From assembly GCA_025786725.1 (NCBI GenBank), contig JAHLTZ010000002.1, positions 682,001-746,000 on the forward strand: a DNA stretch of 64,000 bases, written 5' to 3'. The position numbers and the translations under genes are program-made. Positions 25,204 to 37,853 of this stretch are shown piece by piece. The notes beneath the pieces are model-generated. The model was not told the origin of the DNA. It saw only the letters and a program-made list of their open reading frames with translations, and did not search any database. Position 1 is the first letter of the stretch. Every line of letters begins with the position of its first letter. This DNA comes from Syncephalis fuscata. Its lineage: Eukaryota > Zoopagomycota > Zoopagomycetes > Zoopagales > Piptocephalidaceae.

Positions 25204-28200
25204 TTAACGATCCATAACAATCTGACCAAGATCAACTGCCGATAATCGACGAAATTCCTCTAAATAAAATAAAACAGTATTACTTTACTTTCTAGCTTAT
25301 ACTATTGCCTCTTACCTTCTACATGAACAAGTGTAGCATCTTTGCGATCAACAATAAAATAGACTTCTCGTCGAGCGTCCCGACGTGCTAATATCCAACG
25401 ACTACTAATAGATAATCGATCACATAGCTCGCGAATATTTTCATCACTATAAAGTGTACCCAATATAGAAAATTAGTTGTAAACCTATAATAATATTTGA
25501 TAATTACCGCTCAAACGTCTCATGCATCCTTAAAAGGCACTCGCGTACGTCACCGCGTATACGGCGTGCTGACAACGTTGATCGGAACGCCAACGATTGT
25601 CGGTCAAGATAGGCAAATCGATAATTTTTAACTCGATCAGCACTGTAAACCAATAGCAAACACGTATTAGATTGATATACTTATATGGTCTATTTAGCTA
25701 CTTACTAAACTCGCTCAACGCCACGTCGTTCGTGTGCCATACGGTAATGGACGGCTTCAACTAGCGCTGCCATATGATCGCGTAGAGTACGGTAGAACTC
25801 AATCGCCGTCAGTTGTGGTGCTTGAGCTACTGGAATAAGCATAACGAGTAGTAATTCCGGTGGATACTATTAATTTACAATACATCATTAATGATTATAT
25901 ACTAATAAATAAAAGCTAATTTACCTGATAAATAATAAGATGATGTGCTTCTGCAGGTGATCCAATATAAACAATTGGCGGCGCATCTTGCAAGCCATTA
26001 CTATCTAATGACTCATCCTGTTCTTTTACGCCATCTGTCTCTGACTCTGTCACCCTCTTTGTCTCCTTCAGTTTGAGTGGACCGGTAAGAAACTGGCCCA
26101 GTAAAGTGACTCCATTGGTTATCGTTGTTATAGATGGTAGAGAATTCGAAGCAGCATTAGATGATAGTAGTAAAGTTGATCCCGCTCGATCACTACTAAC
26201 ACCACCTTCACTGGCCTCACGACTCAGTGCGGGGCTTGTTACGGCACTCGATGTTCCTTCATCGTCGTCATCATCTTCGTGACTATCTGCATTATCACGC
26301 TCGTTGGACCCATTTAATTCTTTGTCAAAATCATTGATTGTTGTTGAAGCTATAGCATCAATTGTTGGTTCACCAGTAACATTACGTGTCCAAAAGGAAG
26401 GAGTAATTGTTTTGAGAAAATTACTAGATTGCCAAAATGAATATAAACTATTCATTGACTTTATAAAATAAATTAGTATTATTAATATTGTTTAATTGAT
26501 ATAGCTATTATTGCTATTATTATTATTGTTATTTAGTACCTCATTTCCATTATTGTAAGCTTGTTCAGTTACAGGTATCTTTTTAGTCATCTTTCGACCA
26601 CGTCTATAGCCTGCTTTAGTATCATTTAACTCCTTAGTCGGTACATATTTATCAACTAAATAGTGCCATAATGTACGTGTATCTTGTATATCATTGATAT
26701 CCGATGACACCAATGTATCTCGCCATAATAACATAGTGTGGTTGACTTGATCCAATCTAGTACGTATATCAACCAGCAGCTGATCAACTGATAGCCGCGA
26801 TGTTCTTGACATAGGTGCATAGTCAATACCTAATAAAATATCAATCAACTAGCTATTATTACCAGTATGGATATTACCATTCAAGGCTGCGTAAATATCT
26901 CGACGATCAAAGTTCCATTCAGTAATTGCTGCATCAAAATGAGTAATTAACTGTTGATTCAATGAAATACGGCCTTGTTGTGTCAATATATAATTAATTA
27001 GACCATAGTGCAGCTGAGTAATAATAACAACAACAACAATAATAATAAATTAATAAATTAAGTTAATGAATTAAACACTTATAATCTACCTTAAACGATT
27101 GATAGCCATTTAAAAGTATTTCACGAACACAAGCATCATCAACCGAAGATTCCGAATATTCAACCTCAAACTTATGTTTATCATCACGTAATGGTCGAAC
27201 ATAACGACCAAGAGCAATTTCCTATATTAATAATAAACTATTTAGTAACAGTAATAATTAAATTATTCATTTCTACTTACAGCTAGTATCCAATAGCCAG
27301 GTTCTAGTTCAATTACTGACCAACGATGTCGCTGTGTATGTACATTATCTATAAATGGCTGGTCTGTAAATGATCTATAGATCAACACAGTTATATACAA
27401 CATGGATTATTGATAATACATCAAACTTACCCACAAAACTCGGCCAATGCACGAGCAAGACCAATTTTACGTAATCGCATATTCCATAATTGTCTTTGTT
27501 GTTTATCAGCTAAACTATAGCCTTCTACAGGCGATGTTGCATTTCTACTATTACCATCATTAAATGTTGAGCCTGGTAGTAAATCAACACGGTCATAACA
27601 ATAAATAACCTGCTGTCGTTCTTGTTGTTCTTCTTTGTCCAATTCAGATATATCCTCGTTGCCATGTTCATTATTATTACTTGTATTATCTTCAGATATA
27701 ATGAGATTTGGAGCATAGATTGACATATGTACCAATTCAGCTGGATGATATCCAGGTGTATACAATTGCTGTTGTTGCTGATGCTGATTATTCACGCCAC
27801 TCTGTGTCGTATCTGATTGACTAGCATTGGCTGGTGGTTGGGCCAGTGGAGAAATAGGCAAAGTACGCGTACTACTTCCAAAAATTGATGAAAATGGCGC
27901 TGTGAGCGAAATTGATGAACTTTTAGGCGTATCAGCACCATCAATAGTATTATTATTATGATGATTATGATTAGCGATAGTAGTATCTGTTGTGCTAGCT
28001 TCTTCATTCGAAACAGTATTGGTCGTAGTATCTGTTCCATTTGTAGGTAAAGATGGTGCAGTGGTAGCAGTGCTTTTACCTGCTACTAAGGTTGATGAAG
28101 CGTTTTGTTGCTGCACTGTCTGATGGTTTGCATTATTTGTCGCCAGTACGTCTACAGTTTCTACACGCCGACCTCTATCAACAAGTGGCGCGCTATTTTC

Positions 28201-28491
28201 CCCGTCGTCACACTTTTCACCTTTCTCTTCTTCCTCTTCGTCGTCGTCATCACTATGGGCTTCATCACGGCCGCGTACATGTGTTCCATTCGACATCGAG
28301 GGAATGCCCTCAGAAAACATAGGTGACCCGACAGATGAATAGGAGCTGGGTGGCGTGGAGTGCGCGTCGTCAGAAACCGCGGCTAATAGCGATTCAACAG
28401 CCGTTCGTCTTTCAGCTATAGTCGTCGGATTCTTTGTGATCATCTCATCGAGCGTCTCCTGCTCTAGGAGCACTTCTGGTGGGTCAGACAT
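25204..28491 (-). CDS. CCZ1: Vacuolar fusion protein CCZ1 (Rab7 GEF subunit)
   Basis: Partner of MON1 in the GEF that activates Ypt7/Rab7 on late endosomes, vacuoles and autophagosomes. About nine exons; the first runs 28491-27431. A disordered Ser/Thr/Asn-rich N-terminus (residues 1-230) with Asp/Glu runs precedes the first longin domain (PAELVHMSIYAPNL.., VIYCYDRVD.., MRLRKIGLARALAEFCGSF). VHTQRHRWSVIELEPGYWIL follows. The middle has LLVDIRTRLDQVNHTML and TRTLWHYLVDKYVPT, then GQFLTGPLKL and PPIVYIGSPAEAHHLIIYQ of the second longin domain. The C-terminus is SSRWILARRDARREVYFIVD and KDATLVHVEE, close to the known CCZ1 end. No frameshift was needed in the parts I traced. The long disordered N-terminus is unusual, and the true start could be further in. 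Confidence 0.85.
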
Positions 28492-29083
28492 GCTTAATAG
28501 CCAAGAAGTAAAGCTGTAGAATGATGAGAATTACCTACAAGTGAAGAATAAAACTAGAACTTTGGGGTAATCTATCATTAATTATTGTGTGTATGGTGTA
28601 TTGTAACTGAATCTAGTAAAATACATATTTAGATGGATCGGATAATTAAAGCCTTGATTTTCAAGGCCCTTTGTCACAATTATAATAACAATCAAGTGTA
28701 TTAATAATAAAATTATAATAAGAACAGTCATATTTATAACAATAAATATTAATATTATTAATAACAACAATAGCAATGATAACAATAATAACAATAGCAA
28801 TAATAATAACAATAGCAATAATAATAACAATGGCAAGAAACATGTTGTCAACCGTTTGTTCATGTACATTGACCAAAATTCTTTCTCATTTAAATGCTTG
28901 GCGGCTCCCGCCTTCACTGCTCGACTATTGTTACTTTTATTACTAGCGACTACTAAATACTTTTGAACTGCATTTGCATTTTTCCTAACTACTAGTGCCT
29001 TTACCTTTATATTCTTTGTCTTTTCTCTTTTGCTTCTTTTCGCTTGGCCTTTAAGTTGTTAGCATCGTATACTCTAGGCGAAT
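28492..29083. promoter_or_regulatory. Divergent upstream region of CCZ1 and the RRM gene, with AAT/AAC/AGC repeats
   Basis: 592 bp between two head-to-head start codons. Positions about 28737-28832 are a mixed trinucleotide array (AATAACAAT.., AGCAATAAT..). The long Leu- or Ile-rich open frames here are products of this array. Confidence 0.6.
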
Positions 29084-31362
29084 ATGACCAAAGATACACT
29101 GGAACAACAAGTGTTTGTAAACCATGTAAGTTGCTATTTAGTCTGGCGCAACATGTTTTATTGGCGTGTGTACGAAGCGATCAATAATTAGTTACCTTTG
29201 ACAGGTAGGCGATAGATATTAAATACTGGATATTGGATGTTGACAGAAGAATTTTTGTAACGTTGTATACTATTACTGGTCATGGTTGCTACTAAAGTGG
29301 CGTGGCAAGATGTCAAGGTATTGTGCACATACCTATCGCTTTATCCAAAATAATGACATGACCAATAGGAGCTGTTTGGTGGAACAGGTCACATCCTGCG
29401 AGTAGAAGTGATGCGTGACCAAACGGGAAAGTCACATGCACACGGCGTTGTGATTTATGCAAGCGAGCAAGATGCTCAGGCTGCTGTTGGTTAGTAGTTG
29501 ACCAAGTACGACGTTAGCGATAGTAATTGCTTGTATAGATACATTTCATAATTATTTGTGGAAAGGGCAGAGAATTCAAGTTAGCCGGGTAAGTGTCAAT
29601 GATAGCATTTCAGGTTAAGATGTAAATAATAATTTATTAGAGTAAATTGAACCATATTAACGAGCTGGTGGAGAATGTTGTAAAGATTGGCGATGAAACC
29701 ATCCCAATCAAGCGACAGTTCTATGTGGACAATGTAAGACGCTGTGGCGCTGAGTTAATGGATTTAAGCTAAATAGTAATAACTAGCTTCCAGACTGGGT
29801 GCGTTGGCAAGACTTAAAAGATATATTTTTCCAAGCAGGTAATTAATTGAATAAGCAATTGATACTGACAATTAATTGTTACAATGTAATAGGCACAGTA
29901 TTAAGAACGGATATTGCTGCTAAAACAAAACAGAACCCACGTCATAGTGGTGTTGTACTATTTGCCTCTCGTCGTGATGCCAAAAATGCCATTGGTACGT
30001 GTTGGCTAACAAGCTGTTGTATTACTAACAACTTGAACACTAGAAATGTTTCACAACTATGAATGGAATGGGCAACAAATAAAAATAAGAGAGGATGTAA
30101 ATTTTATTGACTATGCGCCGCCTGAGGGTGTTCCTGTCATACCTTTGCCGCATCGTCGTCAACGAAGAAGCGGTGGTCGTCCTACCAAAAAAATGGGACT
30201 ACCATTTACTACAACAGCAAATGCAACAGTTATGATGCCTGAGAGATCAAATCAATTTCACGAGCCACAAATTTACGTAAATAACCTACCCATCATTTAT
30301 CGGTGGCAGGAATTAAAACAGCTATTCTCCCAAGCTGGCCAAGTCATACGAGCTAATATTTTATCATTGCCTAATGGACAAAGCCGCCGGTTTGGCACGG
30401 TACTATTTGCGTCACCCGAAGAGGCTAGAATGGCCATTGAATTGTTCAATGGCTATGTTCTAGATGGCAATTTGTTGCATGTGCGATACGACCGGTATGC
30501 ATTTGTAAAACATTTACCAACCACCAATGGTACAATATCTCAAAATGATGCTACAATCTTGTCTTTAAATACAGCCGATACACGGATACCGTATTATGCC
30601 AACGAGGCAAATAGAGCGAATTGGCGAATAGGCCGAAATGAGCATCTATCCGATGCAGCACGTATTCATATGTCATTTGCGTATAATGCACTACAAATTA
30701 ACTATGCTAACAGCCCATTGTCTCATCAGTACGCAGAGCAATCGCCTGTTTTGTCGAATGATGGAACAGCATGGCCTATCGTCGAGCCATCTACCCGTTC
30801 AAGCGAAGAGCAGTTAGTTAATGCCATAGAGGCGATACCTTTAAATGGTCATTGGAGTGCTCCTTCGATGGCACCAACCGATTCAGCAACATCATCCGAT
30901 ATTAACACATCTGTATTCTATGCACACTATCCTAACTCACTACAGCCACCTGCTACTATGGCACACTTATCCGCGCCAATGATGTCTCAGTTTCCTATAT
31001 CACCAATGCAACATCCAGCCTATATACCAGTCCATCCCCATTCACTGCCTGTACCGTCCTATTATATGCCAATGCACATGAATTTTAATCATTATCCGCC
31101 AACTGCCATGGCCGTTGCTAATACGACAAACACTACAACAAATACAACCCAGCCCACGTACTATCATCCTGTATATCCTATGACACCCATAGTATCGGCT
31201 ATGGCCAGCATGCCAACACACGGATATAATCTACCACAACACTTCAAGCACCCCCATCCAACGGTAGATGCTACGATTGACGAAACAGTCGCACTCGATA
31301 TGCAACCTTCAGTTTCAGTTACATCGAATCCTTCATCAGATTTAGAACACCAATTGTGCTAA
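29084..31362 (+). CDS. Three-RRM RNA-binding protein (Gbp2/Hrb1-like)
   Basis: Exons: 29084-29125, a short one ending at 29317, 29369-29489, 29539-29588, 29641-29733, 29787-29838, 29893-29994 and 30044-31362. RRM1 runs from QVFVNH through HGVVIYAS (RNP1) to GQRIQVS. RRM2 runs from RQFYVDN-LPDWVRWQDLKDIF to SGVVLFAS and NGQQIKI. RRM3 runs from QIYVNNLPIIYRWQELKQLF to RFGTVLFAS and NLLHVRYD. The C-terminal 250 residues are Pro/Met/His/Tyr/Thr-rich and disordered. The WQDLK element and shuttling mRNP-like layout resemble yeast Gbp2/Hrb1, but there is no SR/RGG region at the front, so the role in mRNA binding is general. Exon 2 (LATKVAWQDVK by alignment to RRM2) lacks a clean AG acceptor and is one base short. 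With that repair the total is 604 codons. Confidence 0.82.
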
Positions 31363-31518
31363 ACTAATATTTTACTACTAAGTAGATTTTATTAATTATT
31401 TAACGAATTAAAATATATTTGATTATAGCTATGGTATTTACTTTCAAACAAGTAATGTATATTTTTAATTTACTGGATTTGAATCAAAAATATTTGGTTA
31501 TTTTTTTGTATACTTTAA

Positions 31519-31944
31519 CTAGGCTCTAAGTCCACTTGAACCACCCGGTGGTCGTGTATCTCGATCTTTACCATTTCTAAATGAACTTTCTTCGACTCTC
31601 CGTCCTCCTTCCGGTTTTAGTTCACGCGATCTTTTGACATATTGATGTTTTACAGCTGTATTATTGCTTTGCTTTGTTTTTTCTGAATCCCCCCCTTCAT
31701 CGGATTCTCCTCTCGTATGCGATGCGCTGAGTACACGAGTATAATCGTAATGATTAGATTGGATATCAAAATATCTAAACTCGGTCGATGGGTTCTCGAT
31801 GTTGTGAGTGTTTGATGTTGGATAAGCGCTGGTAGATGATAATAGACCGAGCATAAGCAATAGACATAGATAGGTTGCTGGCCTATATAAGAAATAGCTA
31901 TGAGCCATAATTAGAAATGATAGTAAGAAGGAATAAACTGTCAT
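31519..31944 (-). CDS. Small secreted protein of unknown function
   Basis: An intronless frame of 141 aa from the first ATG. The second ATG at 31908 (129 aa) puts a standard signal peptide at the very front (YLCLLLMLGLLSSTSAYP). The mature part is hydrophilic and probably disordered, rich in Ser, Asn, Arg and Glu, with a KRSR stretch that could be a Kex2-type site and a Gly/Pro end. It has no cysteines, so it is not a typical small secreted effector. No family is recognised. Its stop lies 156 bp from the stop of the convergent RRM gene. Confidence 0.5.
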   Translation of the reverse strand: MTVYSFLLSFLIMAHSYFLYRPATYLCLLLMLGLLSSTSAYPTSNTHNIENPSTEFRYFDIQSNHYDYTRVLSASHTRGESDEGGDSEKTKQSNNTAVKHQYVKRSRELKPEGGRRVEESSFRNGKDRDTRPPGGSSGLRA

Positions 31945-32373
31945 TCTGCTTTGCGCTATGCAGCATTTATTTTATAAGTCAAAAACCGGTCTTTAGTCAA
32001 GTTCCATGTGATCCTCGCCCATTTGTTGTTAGTAGTAAATCTCCTTTGCTGGAGGTAGCAATAGGAGTATGCCTACTTTTTGAGATAATGTTTCCAAATA
32101 CCGGTTATTATTTATAATGGTATATCCCACTGAAGATCCAGTTAGTTGAAGCAATGTATGAAGGCGGTTACCGTTATTTACCATGAACATTGTACATAGT
32201 TACAGTCTATAGGTATTTATTAAATGTGTATATAAATTAATTTGTTTATTAATAATAGGCATACGCGTTAGAATTATCAGAGTTAATGGATATAACATCA
32301 GTACAATGCCAGAACTGATACTTGGTAACAATGTTGAATTTCACACCCATATTTGTCTGCGGAGCAACTATAT
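31945..32373. other. Intergenic, nothing recognised
   Basis: Upstream of the small secreted protein and ending at the edge of the inverted repeat. The 66-codon frame at 31917-32117 overlaps the start region of that gene and has no support. Confidence 0.4.
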
Positions 32374-33154
32374 ATAGCTTGAGCCGAGAAAAGTAAAACT
32401 TTATTACGTGGCAATACCAACATACGAATTAACGGTGTATTGCTAGCTGTCTGTACTATTGTCAAACAACTGATTAATAAAACGTCTATGCCTATTTATA
32501 TGGTATCATCGTTATTTGTAAATAATACTTTGTTCAATAAAATACATTAATATTTATTTGAAGCTTCAGAGAAGTAGTAATGCTTTAAATGTAGCTTGAT
32601 AAACATACCAAAGACTGTGCAGTTAAAGACTAGTCACGAACATTAGTGCTAGTCACAGTATCAGTTTAAAATAGGCAGTGCAATAAAGAGCACGTACCTT
32701 ATTCCTGACGCCAATGACTACAGTCTACAGAGCCAGGTACGTTATAACTAATGCTAATTGCTGCACTACAAACACTGGTGTTTAGGAAGTACTGATGCTT
32801 AAGATTGTCCAAAGGACAGAAGAGAGTAAAGACGAAAAGAAAGCAGTTGGCGAACTGGTAATGGCCTACAGTAAACAATAGCGATTCATAACAAGCAAGT
32901 CGTTTAGTAAACTTTTGGTAATGGATAGAGTTTAAATGTGTATTATTAAATAAATATTATCAAGTGTAAAGAGAGGGAGGGAAAAGTGTAATGGCGTAGA
33001 TTATCAGTTGTGGACGTCAGCCAATACTTATGAAACGCGCATTTAAATAAATTAACAAGCAAAGCGCGAATAATAAAAGTTAATCTATCCAACATGTTGG
33101 TACATCATAGAACAACAAGTGAAGCAATGAATACATTAAAGAATAAAAGTCATT
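32374..33154. repeat. Inverted repeat, right copy (781 bp)
   Basis: The reverse complement of 24234-25014 with a few substitutions and no length difference. It ends 67 bp from the stop of CSC1 paralog B. The two copies enclose 7.36 kb with CCZ1, the RRM gene and the small secreted protein. Confidence 0.9.
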
Positions 33155-33220
33155 TTAATGATTAAAACATAGTCATTCATATATTACATAGAATCGTGTA
33201 GTAAATAGTCTATTAGTTAA

Positions 33221-36200
33221 TTAAAGTGGTCGTGTAGTTGAAGGCAAGACAGGTAGTGTCGGTACATCAACTCGATGAATAGCAATATATTGACGGCGAC
33301 CCTTTTTACGCAGCTCTGCATCTTTACACGTCACTGGAATACCAAGTGCTTGCATACGACGGCATTCTTGTTCGGCTCGACCCGCCTCGTCTTGCGGTAT
33401 CCAAATGACGGGCGGTTGGCGTCGAAAGCGCGGTCGTGTGTATTGTTCACGTAGCGCGTCTTCTCCATCGTCGCTTTCCCAATGATGTCCCTCGGGATGG
33501 TATTGGTACTCGTCATCGTCCTCACCATCATCTTCTATCTCCATAGCAGATGAGTCATGGCGAGGACGGCGATGATGACGTGCATGGCGATGTCGCGGTG
33601 TTTGTTGATCGCCGGCCATACCCGATGGATCCAGAAACAGATTGGCATCTCTCTGACTTGGTGATTGTGCGTCCATAGGTGATAGCATCGCTGATCGTGG
33701 TGCTTTCCCGGGTATCCTAATGGTTAATGAATTTCGACGACTTCTACTATGCGTTGGTGTTCCTTCTGCGTAATTGCCACTACGGCGCATCTCCATGCTC
33801 TGTTGTAATGCACGTTGTCGTTGCGGTGTCTCAGCTCCATTCGCATGGGAACGTATTGTGGTCCGTTGCTCTTCATTTCGTCCTGGCACCATAACAACAT
33901 AAGATTGAGTAGCTGTTGTGGTTTGTTGGCCAGCTGCAGTACTGCTACTTGGTGCTAGGACATTAGATTCAGCTGTTAATGTTTCTGAAGTCTCTGGACG
34001 AGTAACTGTTGTTGTTTCGACTAGAATAGCGCCAGCATGAGGGAATAAACCATAGTTTGACATAGATGTTGTGTCTGTTGGTTCTCCTAATTGAGGTGAT
34101 GTCGATGATGATGTTCTTGATGATCCTGATGTATTTTTACGTCGATTTTGCGTATCGTGCAGCACTTCTAATCGAGCCGTAATCTCTGCTACGGTATCTT
34201 CTGTCGATTGTATTCTTGGTATTGACAACGTGTCATTATCGTTATCATTCAACAATAGCTGTTGCTGCTCTTCTTCTTCCGATACCATCGCGTTTTTCAT
34301 CATTACTTCATCCATATTGTCCCATTCGCCCATTTCTCCTTCAATGATCATTTCAATTTCGGCTGCTTCTTCTCGTGTACGTGCTTGCTGTTCTGCTCTT
34401 GATTGATTCCAGCTAGTATTCATTGAGGATTCTAATTCGCCCAGCTCATAGTCCATTTCATTTAACCGCTCTTTGTGCAAACGGCGTTTTGTCAGTTTGT
34501 TTGCTTCTGCCGCTGTCGACATAATTTGCTTTCCTGTCGCTTTGGTTGACGGTTTTTCTGTTGCCATTTCTAAAGATGAATGCTGACTTGGATGATGAAG
34601 TTTGCTGCCATTTTCGGAAAATACATTAATCAAATCATGTACTTCCATGCTTGTAGTATGATCCATTGCACTAACAATACCAAGATTAATGCCTGGAATA
34701 GCGCCTTGTTCGGTAGAGCTTGGGCCCATATCCATAATACCATCTCGTCCGTTGAATACGTCACTAAGCTGGCTTTGTTGGCCTACATTAAATGAATTGC
34801 TGCCGACATCGCCGTCGTAGCCTGACCGATCGCGTTCTGGTGATCGTAATCCGCGTAATTCTTGGTCTTCAACGTCGGCCAATAATTCCAAAGGAATGTA
34901 CTCGATAAGCCCGGCCGTGCCCATACCAAATCCTTTATTCATGTAGACGTGGGCCATAATCGTAAAGGCCACCAATAGACCTTGCATCACGCTGAGCGCC
35001 ACTTGCTCGCGTAAAATCATAATACCCATTAGTGTTAACTGTTGGATATAGATGCCAGCAAAAATATGCGAAATTGCTTTGGGAAAGGCACGTGCTGCCG
35101 AGCCACGATGGGAAGCGTAGACGTAGAGAAATTGATATCGGAATACAACATGGTGCAGTGTAAAGTATATAACAACAAATGGTAGAATAAGTGGTGCAAT
35201 TGTTGAATAAACATAGCCTATACAATCAATTGTAATTAGTTATCATTAATAAATTTGCTTTTTGTTTACTTACCAGTACAAAAAATGAACGCAGCATTTG
35301 GATAAATACGACCCCATTCCATCTCAGGTAGTCGTCGTCGCTGTAGAACTTTACGCGGCGTGTCGAATTTAGTAAATGGTCGGCGTGACCATCGTACAAA
35401 TAGTGTTGGGATTCTTAATAGCTCTTTAGCTGATCCAAATAAAGCTAGTAGTAATACATAATTAATAAAAAAGGTGGATGAATTCGGCATGGCCCGCGCA
35501 AGAATAGTCAAAGTCAACGTGGGCTCATTAAGAATCGATGATAACGCGGTAAAAATACCCGTGGCAAATGTGCCCACCAATAAAATATTAACTATCTGTA
35601 GTAAATGAAGTTAGTAGTGCTATGGTTACTTATCTAAATCATTACCTGGAAAAGGAAATAACGCTGCATTAATGTAAGATAAACTCGCGAATAAAGTGGT
35701 ATACCCTCGAAAATCGATAAGACTGTATATCATTATTGATATTGTTGATATTGTTGATATTGTTATCATTAGTCGTAAATAATAATAAATTAATTACTTA
35801 CAATAAAGAATGTACGGCACAAAAGCCATTAAAAAAAAGATAATTACTTGCGGTACAATGCCTTCAATAAAACCCAATATTGGCTTGGGCAGATTTAGAA
35901 GCGGTTTAAGAAAGGGTAGAACGCCCGAAAGCGATGACAATGTTGCAACAGAACTAGTTAACGTAACTAAACACCAGATTTGTTAGTCTACTTTTCTATT
36001 CATGTTATTAATAGCACTTTAATTACCTAAAGCGGCCCAAAAAAGCGTAAGAAAAAAGCTGGCCGAGAAACTAATGCCCTTGCGTATCCATCGCTCCCAT
36101 CTCAGTACGCGTAGGTTTCTCCATAAAACATCCTCGGCTCTTACGCCAACAAATCGCGGCCATCCTCTTAGTGGGGTGCCAAATCCAACGGCCTGTGCCG

Positions 36201-37853
36201 CTAATTGCGCACCTAGCTGAGTGCGGAAGCGTATAAACGCTGTTGATGCAATATGATAGCGTGTAGTTTGATTATTGGCCTTGGTGCGTACTTTTTCTAG
36301 CTCTCGTTCTTGCTTACAAAGTGCAAGTGCAAGATTTAAAATTAAATCACGCGATGGATCCAATGGTTCACCAGTCTCCATATTCATGATAGCACTATTA
36401 CGCTGATCTACTGGAATATCATCACTAACATCGCCTGATTCGGGAGAAGCATAATGATTGGGCTTATCACTTATTTTAACCATCGTTTCCTCTAGCTTTT
36501 CTAGTACTTGTGATTTTATATCATCGGTAGGTATAGCTGCATCAAATTTGGATTTATCAATCATTTCTATATCTTGATTCGATTGTTGCTGTTTTCCTTT
36601 TGGCTGATTGTCAGTATTGCCGTTAATCTGGTCTTCATTGGTCTCTGATGGCTGTGACGGCTGTACTGGTGTTGATCGATGCCGACCAAATGGCCAAAAC
36701 GACTGTTTTACTTGTGGCCGAACACCGCTAGTCACGTAATGACAAATGGCCGCCTCTAGTTGTTGATGAATTTTATCTCGACGTGTTTTCGCCAAACCGA
36801 CCTGTATCGATCGACGTACTGTCAATACCGAGCGTAAGCCGCCAGGTACTTTACTGTAAATATGGCGCAATCGACGCTCCTGGTCAAATCGAATTTTAGC
36901 CGGCAGGCCTGTAATAAGCATAGTAGTGGCCTCAGGCCGTTTCCGATAGCCCGATGATGTAAGATAGGCATGACGAAGTCGAATATACACATTTAGTTCT
37001 CGCACCATATAGAACATGGCAATGCCTAATATTGGTCATGAGTTATGTAATAGGCAATTATATTGTACTTACAAACAAATAGATATGAGCAGACGACATG
37101 GCCCCAAAAGCGCCGCGGATTGGTTACATTGCCTACTGTCCACTCCTGTACACCATCAAGATCTCCTTGATCAATGATATTTAACGGCATCATAATAGGA
37201 AGACCAATAACGCAATAAATGATAAATAAACGGCGAGATAGACGAAGAAACCGCAAAAACATATAGGCATCAAGTCCTGCATTGCGTAGCAGCTCACGGT
37301 CTGGTGTTCTAATTGTTACGATAACCCAGTGATAAAATTGACCAGTAATTGAGCGTGGTGCCTGAACGTATTTAGCAATCATACGCGGTGCGTAGTAATA
37401 AACGTTCCATGGCCGGACTAGCGAGAATACGAGGTAGAGAAAAACGCCAACAATAACATTTACCGTCAACGAGGAGGTAAAAGCGGCTGTTGAGCTGCTA
37501 ACAGCAAATTGCTGCTCTGCTGGAAACCAGCCAGGAATATCTTTGTTTCGCTTGCTTAGCTTAGCAGGTACATTTGATGTGCCTTGCTGTATCACAAGTT
37601 CATTGCTATCGCGTGGAAGTGATTTTAAAAATAATAAATTTGATTTGATCGATGAAGACAACACGGACGTATTATCTGGCTGCTGCACCAGTGCCACATT
37701 GTTATCGACATCGGTAGCATAGGCAAATTGAATAGACAGTAGACTGACAATGGCGATTATTTTCATCAGATGAAATATCATCGACGGCCGTATAGCTGAA
37801 ATACCGTCGACCATGGTATCTGGCCGGCTATTCCATCGTCGTAACGAAAACAT
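33221..37853 (-). CDS. CSC1/OSCA-type membrane protein, paralog B with long C-terminal tail
   Basis: Same family as paralog A but longer: six exons (37853-37073, 37025-36027, 35966-35802, 35722-35646, 35595-35274, 35217-33221) give 1447 codons with no frameshift. The N-terminus has a hydrophobic segment (KIIAIVSLLSIQFAYA), perhaps a signal peptide, and about 80 lumenal residues before TM1. Family blocks seen: RPWNVYYYAPRM, DAYMFLRFLRLSRR, the cytosolic loop enlarged by a Gln/Asn/Pro/Ser insert, FINYVLLLALFGSAKELLRI, RYQFLYVY and ISHIFAGIYI. After the last membrane helix comes a disordered tail of about 570 residues with acidic, Gln and Ser/Thr runs. It ends near the conserved PPVIWIPQDEAGRAEQE box also found in paralog A. 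The tail suggests regulation by partners or phosphorylation. Confidence 0.92.

Noticed and set aside
28582-28917. Long Leu/Ile-rich open frames on the minus strand
   Set aside because: They are translations of the AAT/AAC/AGC trinucleotide array between CCZ1 and the RRM gene.
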